Source: an uncultured Bacteroidales bacterium (GTDB lineage Bacteria; Bacteroidota; Bacteroidia; Bacteroidales; Paludibacteraceae). From it: a stretch of DNA of 60,286 bases. Positions within the stretch are counted from its first letter, which is position 1. Every line of letters begins with the position of its first letter. Both the position numbers and the translations under genes were made by a program. The notes under the pieces were generated by a model. That model ran no database searches and was not told the DNA's origin. It was given only the letters and a program-made list of their open reading frames with translations. Shown here piece by piece: positions 24,156 through 32,129 of the stretch. The DNA lies in the NCBI GenBank assembly GCA_902799185.1, contig CADBZO010000019.1:1-60286 (forward strand). Reading direction: 5' to 3'.

Positions 24156-24190
24156 CACCCCCCAGCCCCCTCTCAGAGGGGGAGAATAAG
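24156..24190. repeat. GC-rich palindromic repeat, intergenic copy
   Basis: CCCCCTCT (24166-24173), C, AGAGGGGG (24175-24182), preceded by a C-run and followed by GAGAATAAGG. It matches the copy at 7270 closely. Confidence 0.8.
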
Positions 24191-24254
24191 GGGACAAGAG
24201 AGGAGAATAGGAGGGAAGCAGGTCGTGCATTAAGGCACGATGCAATAAAGAGAG

Positions 24255-24465
24255 CCGACGGAAAGACACGCGACGGGCAGGACGCGGGGAGACGGCGGAC
24301 AGACGAAGGACTGGCGGAGGTCAGACGGCGGGCAGGCGAAAGACCGAGGTAGGCCAGACGATGGTCAGGACGCGGGGAGACGGCGGGTCGAGGGCAGTCT
24401 GGCGGAGGTTAGACGACGGTCAGACGGAGGGCGGGCGAAAGGGCGAGGTCGGTCAGAACACGAAG
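24255..24465. repeat. Purine-rich degenerate tandem repeat
   Basis: GGACGCGGGGAGACGGCGG, CTGGCGGAGGT-AGACG and GGCGGGCGAAAG words recur with a period near 90 bp, with a strong G+A bias on the plus strand. It fills the space behind the CsgG-like gene, and no coding role is visible. Confidence 0.65.
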
Positions 24466-25330
24466 GCGAGGCCGAGGGTGTTGACACCGGCGTTGAGACG
24501 CAATTCGAGGGGTTGGTATTGCGAGGTGCAGGAGGTGTTGAACGTGTTGATTGACTTACGTTTATTGATGAAACCGAAACGGCTCCGGCGGTGTGTACCT
24601 TGGAATTGGAGGATGAGAGCATTGGTGCTCCGACGCCGATGAGTACCACTCCGAGTCCGAAAGAACCGTATCCGAAATACTGCATCAACTTACCGGAGTG
24701 GTATTGCTTGTAGGCGGGTGTGCAGTTACGGAGGAGGAATTTCTCGTATTCCTTTCCGTTCATTTTGGCTCCGTCATAGACATAGTTGAACAGACCGACG
24801 CGTGTGAGCAGTTCTTTGTGGCGTGCGGAGGGGTCTTCGGCGGCGATACGTTTGCCGTGGCGTTTCTTGTCAAGGAGCGTGCTAGCGAGTGCGTCACAGC
24901 CCCGTTGCATCTCTTCGGAAGAGAGTCCCATCACGGCATTGTCGCTCATCTCGACTTTGGCGGTCTCTACATCGACGAGTTTGACCGCGAGAACCAGCAT
25001 TCTGTCGGGCGTTTTCGCCGCCTCGGAGATGAGAATGAACGAGGCTCCGGTGATTTCTCCCAAGGCTTTGATTTCCTTTTGGTTAACAAATCCCGAGCGC
25101 TGGAAATTATACTCCTCCATGATTGCATCCAGGGAGGTGCGGTCGAAGGCCTCGTAGCCGGGGGTGTTGGCCACGGCTTTCGCCAGGGATGAACGGAGCA
25201 TCAGTTTCTGACCATGGTCCAGGACATTCTCCGTGTCCTCGATTTCCAGAATAGCGACTTTCTTTGTTTCCGCAGCGAAGAGGAGTGCCGAAGAGGCAAT
25301 GAGCAGCGCGAAGAGTAAAGTTTTTTTCAT
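24453..25330 (-). pseudogene. Exported CsgG/LpoB-like protein with apparent frameshift
   Basis: It starts MKKTLLFALLIASSALLFAA, a signal peptide. An alpha/beta domain of the TolB/CsgG/LpoB kind follows (VAILEIEDT, SLAKAVANTPGYEAFDRTSL and ALGEITGASFILISE). About residues 230-250 form a hydrophobic helix pair. After AGAV near 24583 the frame degenerates into Ser/Pro/Arg-rich sequence made from the GC-rich repeats and stops at 24365. In another frame, from about 24575, it continues sensibly as GFINKRKSINTFN and ends LNAGVNTLGLAFVF with a stop at 24453. That tail looks like the true end, so a small deletion or frameshift (or sequence error) is inferred. It has its own promoter at 25391. Confidence 0.7.
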
Positions 25331-25390
25331 AAAGTATTTGAGTTTTATAGTTGTATGCCGTTTTTTCGTGTATTTTCCCCAAAGTCGGTG

Positions 25391-25421
25391 CAAAGGTACG
25401 CATTTTTTTCCGAATATGCAA
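25391..25421 (-). promoter_or_regulatory. Promoter of the CsgG-like gene
   Basis: On the minus strand TTG (25421-25419), 20 nt, TACCTTTG (25398-25391); divergent from the promoter at 25469. Confidence 0.8.
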
Positions 25422-25468
25422 ATAAATTTGACAAAAAAGCGAAAAATCGCAAAAAAATGCGCGCGCGC

Positions 25469-25499
25469 TTGCACATATAAATTATTTGTTGTATCTTTG
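25469..25499 (+). promoter_or_regulatory. Promoter of the GH3-like gene
   Basis: TTG at 25469-25471, 20 nt, TATCTTTG at 25492-25499. The transcript would begin near 25505, just ahead of the 45-bp tandem repeats. Confidence 0.8.
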
Positions 25500-25528
25500 C
25501 GGAGAAAATTGAAAGTCGAAAGTCGAAA

Positions 25529-25663
25529 GGGCGGTCGGCATGTATGCCGACGGTTAAACAAAGACAAATGGCAGGGCGGTCGGCATGTATGCCGACGGTT
25601 AAACAAAGACAAATGGCAGAGCGGCCGGCATGTATGCCGACGGTTAAACAAAGACAAATGGCA
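25529..25663 (+). repeat. Three 45-bp tandem repeats with a palindrome
   Basis: Units at 25529, 25574 and 25619 are almost identical. Each contains GTCGGCATGTATGCCGAC, an 18-bp palindrome (one base changed in unit 3). The period equals 15 codons, so the frame of the GH3-like gene stays open through all three (PTVKQRQMA...). The units lie directly behind the promoter. Confidence 0.9.
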
Positions 25664-27520
25664 GAGCGAAAAAAGACATATGTGGATCAGGAGGGCAGGG
25701 CGTTGCCCTATCCCTGGCTGATCAATACCATGCTGATGATCGTAGGCGGGATGCAGACGATCCGTCTGCGTTTCTGGAGCCGCAAGCCGCGTCATGCGGC
25801 GGAGAAGACGCTTCGCGATATACTGACCATCTCCAAAGACACGGTGTATGGAAAGGAACACCATTTCGACCGGATACTGAGTGCCACGTCGGCGGAGGAC
25901 CTGTTCCGTCTGTACCGGTTGTACGTGCCGGTGAACAACAGTTTCGAGACGCTGCGCCCGTATGTGGAGCGTCACAAGAACGGCGAGGAGAACGTGCTTT
26001 TCCCCGGCAAGCCGGACATGTACGCGACGACGTCGGGTACGACGAGCGAGCCGAAATGGATCCCGATGACGCACAAGTACCTGAAGGACGTCTATGGCAA
26101 GATGAGTCATATATGGACGTGGAATTTCGTGAAACACCGGAGCCGTATTTTCGGCGGGCATATCTTCACCACAGTAGGCAAGGAATGTGAGGGTTACGCC
26201 CCCGACGGAACGCTGTACGGGTCCGTGAGCGGCGTGCTGGTACGCGACATACCTCCAATCATCAAGAAACACTACACGGCACCGGCGGCGGTGATGTCCA
26301 TCCCGGATTACGCGGCGCGGAACTACACGCTGATGCGCCTGGCGTTGCAGCACCGTGACGTGACGCTGTGGGCAACGGCGAACCCTTCGACCATCTTAGA
26401 GCTGCTGCGGGCGCTGAACGAGAACACGGAGGAGATGCTCAACGACATCGAGAAAGGCACTATCTGCGATGATTTCGAGATACCTTTCGCCATCCGTGAC
26501 GAGTTGGACGGATACCTGTACCCCAACCCCGAACGGGCAGAGGAACTGAGGCGTATATTGGCGGAGAAGGGGCATCTGTACCCGAAGGACTTCTGGCCGT
26601 GGCTGCAATACCTGAGTACGTGGAAATGCGGCAACACGAAAATCTACATGGACAAGTACATGGACCAGTTTGACTGGGACAAGACGTTCTATCAGGAGTT
26701 GGGATATATCGCCACGGAATGCCGTTTCGGCTTCGCGCTGGACGAGACGAACGAGAGCGTGCTTTTCCCGCAGTTCCATTACTATGAGTTTGTGGAGGAA
26801 AGCGAGTTGGACAGCCCGCGCAAGCATTTCCTGCAGATCGACGAGCTGGAGGTAGGCAAGCGTTACTGCGCGTACGTGACGACCTATTCGGGTCTGTACC
26901 GGTACAACATGAACGACCTGGTGGAAGTAGGAGGCAAATACTACGCGACGCCGACGGTCCACATGGTAAGCAAGGTGAACGGCATTGTGTCGATGACCGG
27001 CGAGAAACTGTACGAGCCGCAGTTCATGAACGCGGTTCACCAGGCGGAGGAAGAGACCGGCGTGAAGACGAAGTTCTTTGTGGGTTTTGCGGACGTAGAG
27101 GAGTCGAAATACCATTTCTACTATGAGTTCGAAGACGAGAAGATGAGTCAGGCACAGGCGGAAGCGTTCACGAAAGTGGTGGACGCGAAACTGCAGCAGA
27201 TCAATGTGGAGTACGAGAGCAAGAGGCAGTCGTTCCGTCTGCATGACCCGGAGACGCATATATTACTGTCCAACGCGTATGCGCGATTCAAGGCGGCGTG
27301 CCTGAAAGACGGTTTCCGCGACGGCCAGTTCAAATTCAACCTGCTGATGCAGGACGAGAAACGCCGCACGAAGTTCAACCTCCTCCAACGGTTAGAGACC
27401 GGTTTCGAGCGTTTCAGCGATACCATAATCGAACGAGCAGACAAGATAGATGAGAGACGTAAAGAACGTGCCAAACGGCGTACGAACCGTCGTGTTCGAT
27501 CTGGACGGAACGGTGTATGA
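25544..27520 (+). CDS. GH3-like acyl-adenylate/amide synthetase family protein, 658 aa
   Basis: Belongs to the GH3 auxin-responsive-promoter family, which are ANL-type adenylating enzymes; in plants they join amino acids to small acids. Visible parts are TSGTTSEPKWIPMT (the ATP phosphate-binding loop), YYEFVEE, and YRYNMNDLVEVGG with the adenylation aspartate, followed by a mobile C-terminal domain. The bacterial substrate is unknown. Residues 1-40 come from the three 45-bp repeats, so the conserved protein probably starts at 25658 (MAERKKTYVD) or later. It overlaps the next gene by 71 bp and ends in an Arg-rich tail. Confidence 0.88.
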   Translation: MPTVKQRQMAGRSACMPTVKQRQMAERPACMPTVKQRQMAERKKTYVDQEGRALPYPWLINTMLMIVGGMQTIRLRFWSRKPRHAAEKTLRDILTISKDTVYGKEHHFDRILSATSAEDLFRLYRLYVPVNNSFETLRPYVERHKNGEENVLFPGKPDMYATTSGTTSEPKWIPMTHKYLKDVYGKMSHIWTWNFVKHRSRIFGGHIFTTVGKECEGYAPDGTLYGSVSGVLVRDIPPIIKKHYTAPAAVMSIPDYAARNYTLMRLALQHRDVTLWATANPSTILELLRALNENTEEMLNDIEKGTICDDFEIPFAIRDELDGYLYPNPERAEELRRILAEKGHLYPKDFWPWLQYLSTWKCGNTKIYMDKYMDQFDWDKTFYQELGYIATECRFGFALDETNESVLFPQFHYYEFVEESELDSPRKHFLQIDELEVGKRYCAYVTTYSGLYRYNMNDLVEVGGKYYATPTVHMVSKVNGIVSMTGEKLYEPQFMNAVHQAEEETGVKTKFFVGFADVEESKYHFYYEFEDEKMSQAQAEAFTKVVDAKLQQINVEYESKRQSFRLHDPETHILLSNAYARFKAACLKDGFRDGQFKFNLLMQDEKRRTKFNLLQRLETGFERFSDTIIERADKIDERRKERAKRRTNRRVRSGRNGV

Positions 27521-28067
27521 CAAACGCGGTCTGGCGGGCCGGATGGTAGGCAAGCTATGGTGGTGCCTGCCGTTGTTAGCCGCCGAAAGGCTGGCGCGGC
27601 GTAACATGCACTATGTGCAGTTTGCGGACGAGGAGGAGTTCTTCGGCTATTTCTTTGCGACGATGGCTCGCGGTCACTGGTGGGGCGCAGGCATCGCGGC
27701 GGAGTGGTACCGTCACGTGTATATCCCCACGATGGTGCGGCTGATAGGCAAGTACCAGAAGACACGTCCGGAGGTGCTGGCTCTGATGGCTGAATGCCGC
27801 GAGCGGGGGATACGGATGGCCGTCTATTCGGACTACGGTGCGGTAGCGGAGAAGTTAGAGGTGTTAGGTATCGATCCGGGGCAGTTTGAGCTGCTGGTGT
27901 CCGCTCCGGAGTTAGGTGCGCTCAAGCCCTGCGAGCCGTGCGTGCGGAGAGTGATGGAGATGCTGGGGGCGGAAGGCGAGAGCACGCTTTTCGTAGGCGA
28001 CCGTGAGGACAAGGACGGAGCGAGCGCCCGGGCTGTGGGAGCGAAGTTTTGGAAAGTTGATAGTTGA
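27450..28067 (+). CDS. HAD-family hydrolase, 205 aa
   Basis: A haloacid-dehalogenase-like phosphatase. Motif I is VVFDLDGTVYDK near residue 15, motif II is AVYSDYG, the lysine is in LGALKPCEPCV and motif IV is FVGDREDKDG. The cap is a small alpha-helical insertion. The start overlaps the end of the GH3-like gene by 71 bp in another frame; a GTG at 27468 is an alternative. The substrate is unknown. Position next to an acyltransferase gives a weak hint to phospholipid or glycolipid metabolism. Confidence 0.85.
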   Translation: MRDVKNVPNGVRTVVFDLDGTVYDKRGLAGRMVGKLWWCLPLLAAERLARRNMHYVQFADEEEFFGYFFATMARGHWWGAGIAAEWYRHVYIPTMVRLIGKYQKTRPEVLALMAECRERGIRMAVYSDYGAVAEKLEVLGIDPGQFELLVSAPELGALKPCEPCVRRVMEMLGAEGESTLFVGDREDKDGASARAVGAKFWKVDS

Positions 28068-28070
28068 AAG

Positions 28071-28949
28071 GTGAAAATTGAAAGGAGAAAGGTGAAAGGG
28101 AACAAACGATATATAGATTTAGAAGTGACGGAGGGGACGTATGTGCCTCCGGTGAGGTTGGATTATCCGGAGGAGAATCCGTATGAGGGGATGTACAAAC
28201 CCGTGTATGACCGTCCTTATCCGGCGATAGATGCGAGTTATCCGTATGTGGATGACAGTTGGCAGAACAAGCTGCGTATTTGGTTCGGGTACCATGTGGT
28301 CCTGCAGATTCTGAAGGTATTCGTGCTGTATGTCAAATACGGGTTGCGGTACAAGGGGCGCGGTTATCTGAAACAATACAAGACGGCGCTGAAGGGCGGT
28401 GCTATCACGGTCTCTAACCACTGCTACCGTCACGACTGCGCGTCTGTGCTCTCTGCTATCGGTGCGAGCCACCGGACACGCATCCCGATGTTCGCTCCGA
28501 ACTTCCGGACGAAGGACCAGTTTTACCTCCGTATCATCGGCGGGATACCTATTCCTCCTGCGGAGGAGGGGTTGAGCGCGATGAAAGCGTTCAACGGCGC
28601 TTTCGACGAGTTCCATAAGAGAGGGTATTGGTTCCATATCTTCCCCGAGGCGAAGCGTTGGGACTGGTACAAGCCGCTCCGTCCGTTCCAGAAAGGGGCG
28701 TTCACGATGGCCTACAAATACGGAATGCCGATCGTGCCATGCGCGGTGACCTACCGTCCGCGGACAGGTGTTTACAAGCTGTTCGGGAAAGCAGAAGAGC
28801 CGCTGATTACCGTAGTCATCGGCGAACCGATTATGCCGGACACTACGGCTCCCAGAGCGGTAGAAACTATGCGATTGTTGAATTCTACCCATCAGAAAAT
28901 ATGTCAGTTAGCGGGAATAAAGAAAAATACGTGGCCCAGCTCGCTCTAA
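28071..28949 (+). CDS. PlsC-type acyltransferase, 292 aa
   Basis: An acyl-glycerol-3-phosphate acyltransferase-like enzyme of the cytoplasmic membrane. Catalytic NHCYRHD (the NHx4D motif), the middle block in GGIPIPPAEEGLSAM, and FPEAKRWDWYK together with GMPIVPCAVTYRP are present. One hydrophobic segment (about 75-95) precedes the catalytic part. The first residues MKIERRKVKG are encoded by a GAAAGG-type tandem repeat; a GTG at 28092 with AAAGGAG just ahead is an equally good start. It is probably co-transcribed with the GH3-like and HAD genes. Confidence 0.88.
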   Translation: MKIERRKVKGNKRYIDLEVTEGTYVPPVRLDYPEENPYEGMYKPVYDRPYPAIDASYPYVDDSWQNKLRIWFGYHVVLQILKVFVLYVKYGLRYKGRGYLKQYKTALKGGAITVSNHCYRHDCASVLSAIGASHRTRIPMFAPNFRTKDQFYLRIIGGIPIPPAEEGLSAMKAFNGAFDEFHKRGYWFHIFPEAKRWDWYKPLRPFQKGAFTMAYKYGMPIVPCAVTYRPRTGVYKLFGKAEEPLITVVIGEPIMPDTTAPRAVETMRLLNSTHQKICQLAGIKKNTWPSSL

Positions 28950-28950
28950 T

Positions 28951-28977
28951 TGCAAAACTGCGTTTTACACCCCGAGG
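28951..28977 (-). repeat. 27-bp dispersed repeat, second copy
   Basis: Reverse complement of 1469-1495 with one difference. It lies between the acyltransferase stop and the ATG of the EamA gene. Confidence 0.75.
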
Positions 28978-28985
28978 AATTTGCA

Positions 28986-29927
28986 ATGAAAAAAACGATA
29001 TTGCCCATAATAGCCCTGTTGGTGTCGATGGTGATTTGGTCAATCAGCGGGATTGCCATCAAACAGGCGATGGAGGTGCTGCCTCCGCTGACGCTGATTA
29101 TCTTCCGGTTCACGCCATCGGTGCTGCTGATGCTGATTGTCGGACTGGTATGGCGCAAGAGCGACCTGGTAGGCCTGCAGAAGTTCGACCGGAGGGATTT
29201 GCCGTTGTTTCTGACAGCGGGTTTCTGCCAGCCGTTTCTGTACTATCTGCTTGAGACGTTCAGTTACCAGGCTCTCGACAGTCCTACTATCGCGGAGGCG
29301 CTTCTGTCCACGGGTCCGCTGATGGCACCTCTGTTCGCCATGGTGTTTCTGCGCGAAAGAGTGACAAGGAACAATATCTTAGGTATCCTGATTTCCACGG
29401 GCGGTATGCTTCTGCTTATCTTGGCCGGCAGCAAGGAGTTCTCCATCGGCAATTACTGGGGTATTCCTCTGGCTTTCGTTGCCGTCTCTGCGGCTACGGT
29501 GGATTCCGTGGTGATGAAGAAACTCCCCGCCCGGTACAGTCCCTTGAGTATTATCTTTTATGCGCAGATTATCAGTCTGTTATTTTTCTATCCTCTGTGG
29601 TTTTGGAAGGAAGGTCCTGCGGTGCTTGACACCATTGAGTGGGGGCAGTTGGCGGATATTCATTCGACGGTTTCCAGGGCGGTGATATGCGTGCGGTATC
29701 TGACGATTTTCTCGAGCGTAATAGCATTTATATTGTTCTGCTACGCGCTGCGGAAGATCGGCGTGACACAGGCGAATGCGTTCAATAATATCCGTCCGGC
29801 ATTCACGGCCTTGTGGATGTTCCTGTTCTTCGGGGAAATACTGCCATGGGGCAAATGGGCAGGCATGATATTAGTCATTTTTGGCCTGTTTGTGTGTCAA
29901 AAACAAGAAAAAAAGCACAAAGTTTAA
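28986..29927 (+). CDS. EamA/DMT-family transporter, 313 aa
   Basis: An inner-membrane protein of ten hydrophobic helices made of two EamA repeats. The first is MKKTILPIIALLVSMVIWSI onward with FRFTPSVLLML, and the second starts near YWGIPLAFVAVSAATVDSVV. Members export or exchange small metabolites such as amino acids or nucleotide sugars; the substrate cannot be told. The start at 28986 is chosen because it opens the first helix; upstream bases belong to the 27-bp dispersed repeat. A separate promoter for the next operon begins eight bases after its stop. Confidence 0.9.
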   Translation: MKKTILPIIALLVSMVIWSISGIAIKQAMEVLPPLTLIIFRFTPSVLLMLIVGLVWRKSDLVGLQKFDRRDLPLFLTAGFCQPFLYYLLETFSYQALDSPTIAEALLSTGPLMAPLFAMVFLRERVTRNNILGILISTGGMLLLILAGSKEFSIGNYWGIPLAFVAVSAATVDSVVMKKLPARYSPLSIIFYAQIISLLFFYPLWFWKEGPAVLDTIEWGQLADIHSTVSRAVICVRYLTIFSSVIAFILFCYALRKIGVTQANAFNNIRPAFTALWMFLFFGEILPWGKWAGMILVIFGLFVCQKQEKKHKV

Positions 29928-29934
29928 GAAATAT

Positions 29935-29965
29935 TTGCATATACGAAATAAATTTCGTACATTTG
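29935..29965 (+). promoter_or_regulatory. Promoter of the reductase operon
   Basis: TTG at 29935-29937, 20 nt, TACATTTG at 29958-29965. The first start codon is 31 bp downstream. Confidence 0.85.
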
Positions 29966-29996
29966 CAGACTTTTTGAACAATAACAAGCAATCGAT

Positions 29997-30812
29997 ATGG
30001 ATTTTTTGAACACCTCTTTCGGCGACCTGCTGTTTATCATGTTTCTGGTAGGTTTCGTTGTGTTTGTTTCCCTGTATTTCGTGGACGCGGGTTACGGCAA
30101 GATGCGTACCGAGAAATGGGGTCCGAGTATGAACAACAAAGCAGGGTGGCTTCTAATGGAGTGCCCGGTTTTCTTTGTCGTCTGGTATGAGTATTTCAAG
30201 GCGATGGGCAGTCCTGATCCGGTGGTGTCGGAGGCGGTGAAGAACGCGCCGTACTGGCTGTTTTTCCTGTTTTTCGAGTTCCATTATTTTCAAAGGTCGT
30301 TTGTCTTCCCGTTCCTGCTGAAAGGGAAGAGCAAGATGCCTTTCGCCATCATGATTCTATCGGTGGTGTGGAACCTGATCAACGGTTATATCCAGGGTTA
30401 TTTCCTGTTCCATATCGCTCCGAAGGACCCGTATTATGCGCAGCTTTATACCTCGTCATGGCTGACTGATCCCCGTTTTATCATCGGAACGGTGATTTTC
30501 TTCACGGGATGGGTGATCAACATGCACTCCGACTACGTGATCCGGCATCTGCGCAAGCCTGGTGACACGAACCATTACCTGCCGAAGAAAGGTCTGTACA
30601 AATACGTGACGAGTGCCAATTATTTAGGCGAAATCACGGAGTGGCTGGGCTTTGCGATCCTGACCTGGTCGTTAGCGGGACTGCTGTTCTTCTGGTTCAG
30701 CTGCTGCAACCTCATCCCGCGGAGCCACGCCATCTACAAGAAATACGAGGAAGAATTCCCCGACGAGTTCGACCGCAAGAAACTGAAACGCATCATACCG
30801 TTTATTTATTAG
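29997..30812 (+). CDS. Steroid 5-alpha-reductase-family membrane protein, 271 aa
   Basis: Homologous to 3-oxo-5-alpha-steroid 4-dehydrogenase (SRD5A) proteins, which reduce the delta4 double bond of 3-oxo steroids with NADPH. Six or seven hydrophobic helices are visible. The conserved C-terminal part has GWVINMHSDYVIRHLRKPGD, GLYKYVTSANYLGEITEWLGF and the end RSHAIYKKYEEEFPDEF, the family's NADPH-binding pattern. It is first in a three-gene operon with an OYE-type reductase and an SDR. That trio matches the cluster (5AR, 5BR, 3-beta-HSDH) described in gut Bacteroidota for isoallolithocholate formation. Activity on bile acids is inferred, not shown. Confidence 0.9.
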   Translation: MDFLNTSFGDLLFIMFLVGFVVFVSLYFVDAGYGKMRTEKWGPSMNNKAGWLLMECPVFFVVWYEYFKAMGSPDPVVSEAVKNAPYWLFFLFFEFHYFQRSFVFPFLLKGKSKMPFAIMILSVVWNLINGYIQGYFLFHIAPKDPYYAQLYTSSWLTDPRFIIGTVIFFTGWVINMHSDYVIRHLRKPGDTNHYLPKKGLYKYVTSANYLGEITEWLGFAILTWSLAGLLFFWFSCCNLIPRSHAIYKKYEEEFPDEFDRKKLKRIIPFIY

Positions 30813-30841
30813 ACCGCTTCGCTCAAAGTAGAAAGAGTTAT

Positions 30842-32128
30842 ATGAAAGAGAATAAGCTTTTCAGCCCATACCAGTTGGGACCGGTGACGCTGCGCAACCG
30901 AATCGTGCGCAGCGCCGCTTTTGAGAATATGGCCCGGGGCAACGCTCCGACGCAAGAGTTACAGGATTATCATGTGAGTGTGGCGCACGGGGGCGTAGGC
31001 ATGACGACCGTAGCGTACTGCGCCGTGGATCTAAGCGGTGTGTCGTTTGACGGGCAGTTATACGTCCGTCCGGAGATTATCCCTGCGATGAAACGCATGA
31101 CCGACGCCATCCATGCCGAGGGTGCCAAGGCGAGCATCCAGTTGGGGCATTGCGGCAACATGACCCATTTCTATACCTGCCACTGCATGCCGGTGAGTGC
31201 CGACACATGGTTCAACCTCTACAGTCCTACTATCCACCGTCGGCTGAAAGTGGCGGAGATCAAAGGGCTGGTGAAGAAATTCGGCGAGGCAGTCGATTGG
31301 GCCCGAGCGTGCGGTTTCGACTGCGTGGAGATCCATGCCGGTCATGCGTATCTCCTTTCGCAGTTTATCAGCCCCCGCACCAACCACCGGCGTGACGAAT
31401 ACGGCGGGTGTTTCGAGAACCGTGTGCGGTTCATGAACGAGGTGCTGGACGAGGTGATGGCCCATGCGGGGAAGGACATGGCCGTCGTGGTGAAGACGAA
31501 CATGTGGGACGACTGCTGGCACGGCTCGGATATCGAAGAAGGAATCAAGATTGCCAAGGAGATCGCCAAACACAAGGTACACGGTATCGTGCTTTCGGGC
31601 GGTACAGTGAGCCGTTCGCCGATGACGATTCTCGGCGGCGCCATGCCGTACAAGACGCTGGCGCATTACATGAGTATGAAATCGTTCTGGTGGCTCAAGG
31701 CGGCATTGAATTTCCCCGGCGTGGCACCTATTATGATGCCTACCCAGCCGTTCAAGGAACTGTATTTCATGGATAAGGCGAAACGTTTCCAGCAGGAGAT
31801 CAAAGATGTGCCGCTGATCTATGTGGGCGGCGTGCAGAGCGGTGACAACTGCCAGCAGATTATGGACGAGGGTTTTGAGTTGTTCCAGATAGCGCACGTG
31901 CTGATCAAGGATCCGGATTTCGTGAAACATGTCCAGGAGGATCCGCATTACCACGCCGGCTGCGGGCGGTCTAACTACTGCGTAGGGCGCATGTACACGC
32001 TCAATATGAAATGCCACGAGTGCGTAGAGCGCGAGGGCGAGCCGATACCGAACCGGTTGAAGAAAGAGATAGCCACGCTGGAGGCGAAAGCGCGGCAGTC
32101 CGTAGAACAACAGAGAGAAGGGAAGTGA
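30842..32128 (+). CDS. Old-yellow-enzyme-family NADH:flavin oxidoreductase, 428 aa
   Basis: A FMN-binding TIM barrel of the OYE/2,4-dienoyl-CoA reductase type. Hallmarks are YQLGPVTLRNRIVRSAAFE at the start and CVEIHAGHAYLLSQFISPRT followed by NHRRDEYGG. A cysteine-rich end (C-x5-C-x10-C-x2-C in GCGRSNYC...KCHEC) may bind an iron-sulfur cluster. At 428 residues it lacks the C-terminal FAD/NAD domains of BaiCD/BaiH enzymes. In the known bile-acid cluster the equivalent gene is called a 5-beta-reductase. It follows the SRD5A-like gene by 29 bp and ends just before the SDR start. Confidence 0.9.
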   Translation: MKENKLFSPYQLGPVTLRNRIVRSAAFENMARGNAPTQELQDYHVSVAHGGVGMTTVAYCAVDLSGVSFDGQLYVRPEIIPAMKRMTDAIHAEGAKASIQLGHCGNMTHFYTCHCMPVSADTWFNLYSPTIHRRLKVAEIKGLVKKFGEAVDWARACGFDCVEIHAGHAYLLSQFISPRTNHRRDEYGGCFENRVRFMNEVLDEVMAHAGKDMAVVVKTNMWDDCWHGSDIEEGIKIAKEIAKHKVHGIVLSGGTVSRSPMTILGGAMPYKTLAHYMSMKSFWWLKAALNFPGVAPIMMPTQPFKELYFMDKAKRFQQEIKDVPLIYVGGVQSGDNCQQIMDEGFELFQIAHVLIKDPDFVKHVQEDPHYHAGCGRSNYCVGRMYTLNMKCHECVEREGEPIPNRLKKEIATLEAKARQSVEQQREGK

Positions 32129-32129
32129 G

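Noticed and set aside
25529-25663. CRISPR-like appearance of three near-identical units with palindromes
   Set aside because: The units are contiguous with no unique spacers, and no cas genes are near; it is a plain tandem repeat.
25331-26353. Upstream extension of the minus-strand CsgG-like frame
   Set aside because: The frame remains open far upstream, but the extension is antisense to the GH3-like gene and crosses the promoter; the signal peptide at 25330 marks the true start.
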